The notes under the pieces were generated by a model. It searched no databases. It was not told where the DNA came from and saw nothing but the letters and a program-made list of their open reading frames with translations. Position numbers and translations under genes: made by a program. This document shows, piece after piece, positions 60,312 through 64,000 of a DNA stretch of 64,000 nt. Source of the DNA: Pseudazoarcus sp963975885 (lineage in GTDB: Bacteria; Pseudomonadota; Gammaproteobacteria; Burkholderiales; Rhodocyclaceae); the NCBI GenBank assembly GCA_963975885.1, contig CAXBIS010000005.1:1-64000 (forward strand), read 5' to 3'. The stretch's first letter is position 1, and each line of letters begins with the position of its first letter.

Positions 60312-61253
60312 ATGCTTTCGCGAGTCGCAGAACGCCTGTACTGGATGGCGCGCTACATCGAGCGCGCCGAGAATTCCGCACGCATGGTCATCGCCTACCA
60401 CCAGCTCTCGCTGGACATGCCGCGCAACACGCAGCTCTCGTGGAAAGGGCTGGTGGATGTGTCGGGCATGGAGGAATTGTTCGAAGAGCGCTATCAGCGC
60501 GAGGACGACCGCAATTGCGTCAAGTTTCTCGTCGCCGACACCTGGAATCCGGGGTCCATCCTGTCCTCGCTGCGCAGCGCACGCGAGAACGTGCGCACCA
60601 CGCGCGACCTCATCCCCACCGAGGGCTGGGAGGTGGTCAACGAGCTCTACCTGTTCGCCCGCGACAACATCGACCAGGGCATCGCCAAGCGCGGACGCCA
60701 CGAGTTCCTCTCCGAAATCGTGCAGCGCTGCCAGACGCTCACGGGCCTGATGGCAGGCTGCATGAGCCACGACGCGGCCTACGACTTCATTCGCCTGGGC
60801 CACAACATCGAGCGCGCCGACATGACCACGCGCCAGATCGACATCGGCGCCGAACGCCTGCTCGAGCGCCGCGACGAAACGCCCGAACCCTACGACGGGC
60901 TGCTGTGGACCAGTATCCTGCGTTCGCAGAGCGCCTTTCAGATGTACCGACAGCACGTAAAGCGCCGCGTCGGCGGCCCGGATGTGGTGCGTTACCTGAT
61001 GCAGGACGGCGACTTCCCGCGCTCGGTCGCCTACGCGCTCTCGCGCAGCGCCACCGCGCTGGCACGCCTGCCGCGCAACGAGGTGCCATTGCGCCTTGCC
61101 ATGGAGGCTCGCCGCCACGTGCTCGACGCGGACGTCGCGAAACTCATCGCAAAAGACGGATTGCACGAGTTCATGGACCGTCTGCAACAGGAGATCGGCA
61201 CGCTGCACGAGGCCATCGCGACCCACTGGTTCCCGCACGCGGAAGCGGCCTGA
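60312..61253 (+). CDS. Alpha-E domain protein (DUF403)
   Basis: The 313-residue all-helical protein begins MLSRVAERLYWMARYIERAENSARMV, the alpha-E hallmark, with repeated Arg/Glu pairs (SILSSLRSARENVRTTRDLI). These proteins always accompany circularly permuted ATP-grasp enzymes and may be an active-site partner or scaffold. It is 82 bp before the fused gene. Confidence 0.92.
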   Translation: MLSRVAERLYWMARYIERAENSARMVIAYHQLSLDMPRNTQLSWKGLVDVSGMEELFEERYQREDDRNCVKFLVADTWNPGSILSSLRSARENVRTTRDLIPTEGWEVVNELYLFARDNIDQGIAKRGRHEFLSEIVQRCQTLTGLMAGCMSHDAAYDFIRLGHNIERADMTTRQIDIGAERLLERRDETPEPYDGLLWTSILRSQSAFQMYRQHVKRRVGGPDVVRYLMQDGDFPRSVAYALSRSATALARLPRNEVPLRLAMEARRHVLDADVAKLIAKDGLHEFMDRLQQEIGTLHEAIATHWFPHAEAA

Positions 61254-61335
61254 ACCGCACAAACCCGCATTCCCCGCACAGCCGGGATCGGATAGCATCC
61301 ATGCCCTTCGCGCACGATGCGCACTGGTCGCACCC

Positions 61336-63831
61336 ATGCCCCCCGGACTGATCGACGCCTACCCGTTCGCTGCCGCACGCCACGACGAAATGCTCGTCGC
61401 GCCCGGTACGCCGCGCGCGCAGTGGGATCTGATGGCGCGCCGCCTGGAAGGGCTGTCGCCGGCGGCGATGAACAAGCGCGCGCGCTCGGTGGCCGACGCA
61501 ATCGCCGCCGACGGCGTCACCTACAACGTCTATGCCGACCCCAAGGGCATGTTGCGCCCGTGGGAGCTGGACATGCTGCCGCTGATCATCGACGCCGACG
61601 AATGGCGCACGTTGTCGGCGGCCGTGGGCCAGCGCGCGCGCCTGCTCGACCGCGTGCTGGCCGATCTCTACGGGCCGCAGAACCTGATCGCCGAAGGCCT
61701 GCTGCCGCCGGCGCTGATCTTCGGTCAGCGCGGTTACAAATGGCCGTGCCACGGCATCACGCCACCGGGCGGACGCTTCCTGCACCTGTACGCGGTGGAT
61801 CTGGCGCGCGCGCCCGACGGCGGCTGGTGGGTGATCGCCGATCGCACCCAGGGCCCGTCCGGCGCGGGCTATGCGCTGCAGAACCGCATCGTGGTCTCGC
61901 AGACCTTCCCCGACACCTTCCGCCGGCTGCACGTGCAGAAACTGGCCGGCTTCTTCCGCACGCTGCAGGACGGGCTGGCCCGCATGGCGCCTTCCGGCCA
62001 GGAGGCGCCGCTGTCGGTATTGCTCACGCCGGGACCGTACAACGAAACCTACTTCGAACACGCCTTTCTCGCGCGCTACCTGGGCTTCCCGCTGGTCGAG
62101 GGTCAGGACCTGACGGTGCGCGACGACACCGTGTATCTGAAGACGCTGCGCGGCCTGCGTCGCGTGCACGTGATCCTGCGCCGGCTCGACGACGACTTCT
62201 GCGATCCGCTGGAACTGCGTGCCGATTCCTCGCTGGGCGTGCCCGGACTGCTCGAGGCGGTGCGCGCCGGGCGCGTGCTGGTGGCCAATGCGCTGGGCAG
62301 CGGCGTACTCGAGAGTGCCGCGCTGTTCGGCTTTCTGCCAGCCGTATCGGAACGTCTTCTGGGCGAGAAGCTGGCCATCCCGTCGGTAGCAAGCTGGTGG
62401 TGTGGCGAGGCTCCGGCGCTCGAACACGCGCTCGCGCATCTGGACGATCTGGTGATCAAGCCGGCTTTCGCCAGCATGCGGCGCGAGCCGGTTTTCGGCC
62501 ACGCGCTGGCGGGCAGCGAACGCTCGGAACTGGTCGACAGCATCCGCGCCCAGCCGCATGCCTATGTCGCCCAGGAATGGGTGCGCATGTCGCAGGCGCC
62601 GGTATGGCGCACCGAAGGCGGTGGCCACCTCGAGTCACGCTCGGTGGGTCTGCGCATGTTCGCCGCGGCCACCCCGGAAGGCTACGTGGTGATGCCCGGC
62701 GCGCTCACGCGCGTGGCGCCGGGCGGCGACGTCGAGGTCATCTCGATGCAGCGCGGCGGCCTGTCCAAGGACACCTGGATCCGCACCGACGGGCCGGTGG
62801 CGCGCACCACCCTGCTCAAGAAGCGCCTGGGCACCATGGATCTGATGGTCTCGGCCACCGACGTGCCTTCGCGCGTGGGCGAGAACCTGTTCTGGATGGG
62901 ACGTCACTCCGAGCGCTGCGAAGCCTCGGCGCGCGTGCTGCGCGCGGCACTGCGCCGCGTCGCGGCCGACGGCAGCGACGAGGTCGACGATGAACTCGCC
63001 GGCCTGCTGCTCGCCGCCGCGCGCATCGGCGTGCTTGGCGACGAAACCGGCGACGAGGACAGCCAGGCCGCGCTCGAACGGCGCCTGCTCGCCGCGGTGT
63101 CGGACTTCGGCCGCGCCGGCTCGATCGCCGCCAACCTGCGCGCGCTCGCGCTCAACGCCAATCACGTGCGCGAACGCCTGTCCTCGGACAACTGGCACGT
63201 ACTCAACCGCCTGGAGGTCGCGCTCTCTCCCCCGCCGCAGGCGCTAGACGAGGCGCTCGGTGCGCTCGATCGCGTGATGCTCGACTGCATCTCGCTGGCC
63301 GGCTTCGCGATGGACGACATGACCCGCGACGAGGGCTGGCGCTTCCTGATCCTGGGTCGGCGCATCGAGCGGCTGGCGGCCATGGCGGCGCTGATCCAGG
63401 TGGTGTTGCACGCACCCGCCGACGATGGGGAGCGCATGCTCGAATGGCTGCTCGAGGCGGCCAACTCCATCGTCACCTACCGTGCGCGCTACCGGCGCGC
63501 ACCGGAACTGTTGCCGGTGGTGCATCTGCTGGTTTTCGACACGTCCAACCCGCACTCGGTCGCCTTCCAGGTGGGCGCGCTGGCGCGAGAGTTCGAACTC
63601 ACCGCGCGCGAGCTCAATCACCCCATGCCGCCGCAGGTGGCGGTGCTGGAACGACGCCTGGCGCGCTTCGACCTGACCGCCTTCGAGGCCGAGGACTGCG
63701 TCGCGGCGAGTGCGCGCCTGGCCTCGCTGCTGGCCGACGCGCAACTGACCGCGCAGAGCCTTTCCGACGAGGTGCACCAGCGCTTCTTCATCCACACCGT
63801 GCGGGAATCCAGGCTCAGGAGCGTGGCGTGA
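61336..63831 (+). CDS. Fused ATP-grasp and alpha-E protein
   Basis: The 831-residue protein joins both preceding modules: an N-terminal circularly permuted ATP-grasp part (about 1-480; VLLTPGPYNETYFEHAFLA, LVIKPAFASMRREPVFG, GGLSKDTWI) and a C-terminal alpha-E part (about 510-831; SRVGENLFWMGRHSERCEASARVL). It is a paralogue of the two genes before it. The ATG has no good ribosome site, so the start is less sure. Its stop overlaps the next GTG. Confidence 0.92.
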   Translation: MPPGLIDAYPFAAARHDEMLVAPGTPRAQWDLMARRLEGLSPAAMNKRARSVADAIAADGVTYNVYADPKGMLRPWELDMLPLIIDADEWRTLSAAVGQRARLLDRVLADLYGPQNLIAEGLLPPALIFGQRGYKWPCHGITPPGGRFLHLYAVDLARAPDGGWWVIADRTQGPSGAGYALQNRIVVSQTFPDTFRRLHVQKLAGFFRTLQDGLARMAPSGQEAPLSVLLTPGPYNETYFEHAFLARYLGFPLVEGQDLTVRDDTVYLKTLRGLRRVHVILRRLDDDFCDPLELRADSSLGVPGLLEAVRAGRVLVANALGSGVLESAALFGFLPAVSERLLGEKLAIPSVASWWCGEAPALEHALAHLDDLVIKPAFASMRREPVFGHALAGSERSELVDSIRAQPHAYVAQEWVRMSQAPVWRTEGGGHLESRSVGLRMFAAATPEGYVVMPGALTRVAPGGDVEVISMQRGGLSKDTWIRTDGPVARTTLLKKRLGTMDLMVSATDVPSRVGENLFWMGRHSERCEASARVLRAALRRVAADGSDEVDDELAGLLLAAARIGVLGDETGDEDSQAALERRLLAAVSDFGRAGSIAANLRALALNANHVRERLSSDNWHVLNRLEVALSPPPQALDEALGALDRVMLDCISLAGFAMDDMTRDEGWRFLILGRRIERLAAMAALIQVVLHAPADDGERMLEWLLEAANSIVTYRARYRRAPELLPVVHLLVFDTSNPHSVAFQVGALAREFELTARELNHPMPPQVAVLERRLARFDLTAFEAEDCVAASARLASLLADAQLTAQSLSDEVHQRFFIHTVRESRLRSVA

Positions 63832-64000
63832 ACGGCCAGACGCTGCGCTATCACGTGCGCCACGAAACGCTCTACCGCTACGAGCATCCGGTGCGCGAGT
63901 CTCACCAGTTGCTGCGCCTGTTTCCACGCGCCCTGCCCTGGCAGCGCTGCGTCGCCCAGCATCTTGGGGTGAGCCCGGAGCCGGACCGCACACGCAGCTT
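63828..64000 (+). CDS. Transglutaminase-like family protein (5' part)
   Basis: The gene starts with GTG in a GTGA overlap and has AGGAG upstream. The visible 57 residues (LRYHVRHETLYRYEHPVRES, then LFPRALPWQRC and HLGVSPEPD) match the N-terminal beta region of bacterial transglutaminase-like proteins found in ATP-grasp/alpha-E clusters. The catalytic Cys-His-Asp domain lies beyond the right edge. In related clusters it is predicted to be a peptidase or peptide-transfer partner. Confidence 0.85.
   Translation, partial: MNGQTLRYHVRHETLYRYEHPVRESHQLLRLFPRALPWQRCVAQHLGVSPEPDRTRS

Overview
The window looks like chromosomal DNA of a GC-rich betaproteobacterium of the Rhodocyclales (Thauera/Azoarcus type). 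The reasons are the very high third-position GC, a cbb3 oxidase locus with linked hemN and fnr, the nadE-glnB pair, a ftsK-lolA-rarA-serS operon, H+-pyrophosphatase next to soluble pyrophosphatase, and a TRAP transporter feeding a malonate decarboxylase operon. The genus is an inference from gene content; no 16S rRNA gene is present.

Positions 1-9816 are the end of a phage-like or other mobile element. A late-gene-like plus-strand operon ends in a 2267-residue polyvalent protein (ParB-like, RadC/JAB-like and LPD38-like regions) with a small ORF nested in another frame, then two small genes and a strong terminator. A hairpin-dense non-coding stretch with 11-bp repeats (8899-9411) and an orphan minus-strand gene follow. 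The host chromosome resumes with a KdpD kinase that has lost its N-terminal half, then KdpE and a convergent trkH-trkA potassium uptake pair.

From 15.1 to 36.4 kb the content is housekeeping: tRNA-Arg(ACG), tRNA-Ser(CGA), serS, rarA, a MITE-like inverted repeat, lolA, ftsK, hppA, ppa, a Crp-family regulator, trxB, an Smr protein with a triplicated N-terminal motif, glnB, nadE, an FemAB/GNAT-like protein, a metallochaperone, a TauE/SafE-type membrane protein, hemN, fnr, a beta-CASP hydrolase and a universal stress protein.

Positions 36.1-44.8 kb hold the micro-aerobic respiration locus, all on the minus strand: ccoI-ccoS, then ccoN-O-Q-P-G-H. The gap between ccoS and ccoN carries two FNR-type boxes, each at class II distance from its own -10 element, separated by a strong terminator. 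The upstream promoter plus the terminator predict an oxygen-regulated small RNA of about 90 nt; the downstream promoter should serve ccoN. FNR and HemN, encoded 3 kb away, complete this low-oxygen regulon.

Positions 44.8-54.8 kb form a malonate utilisation island: a GntR-family regulator, a divergent TRAP transporter (P, Q, M) and mdcACDEGBH. After it come a quinone oxidoreductase, a chemoreceptor with a C-terminal cytoplasmic Cache-like domain, a short actin-like fragment, a VapBC toxin-antitoxin pair with a perfect operator palindrome, and, running off the right edge, an ATP-grasp/alpha-E/transglutaminase cluster predicted to make or modify peptides, whose biological role is still unclear.
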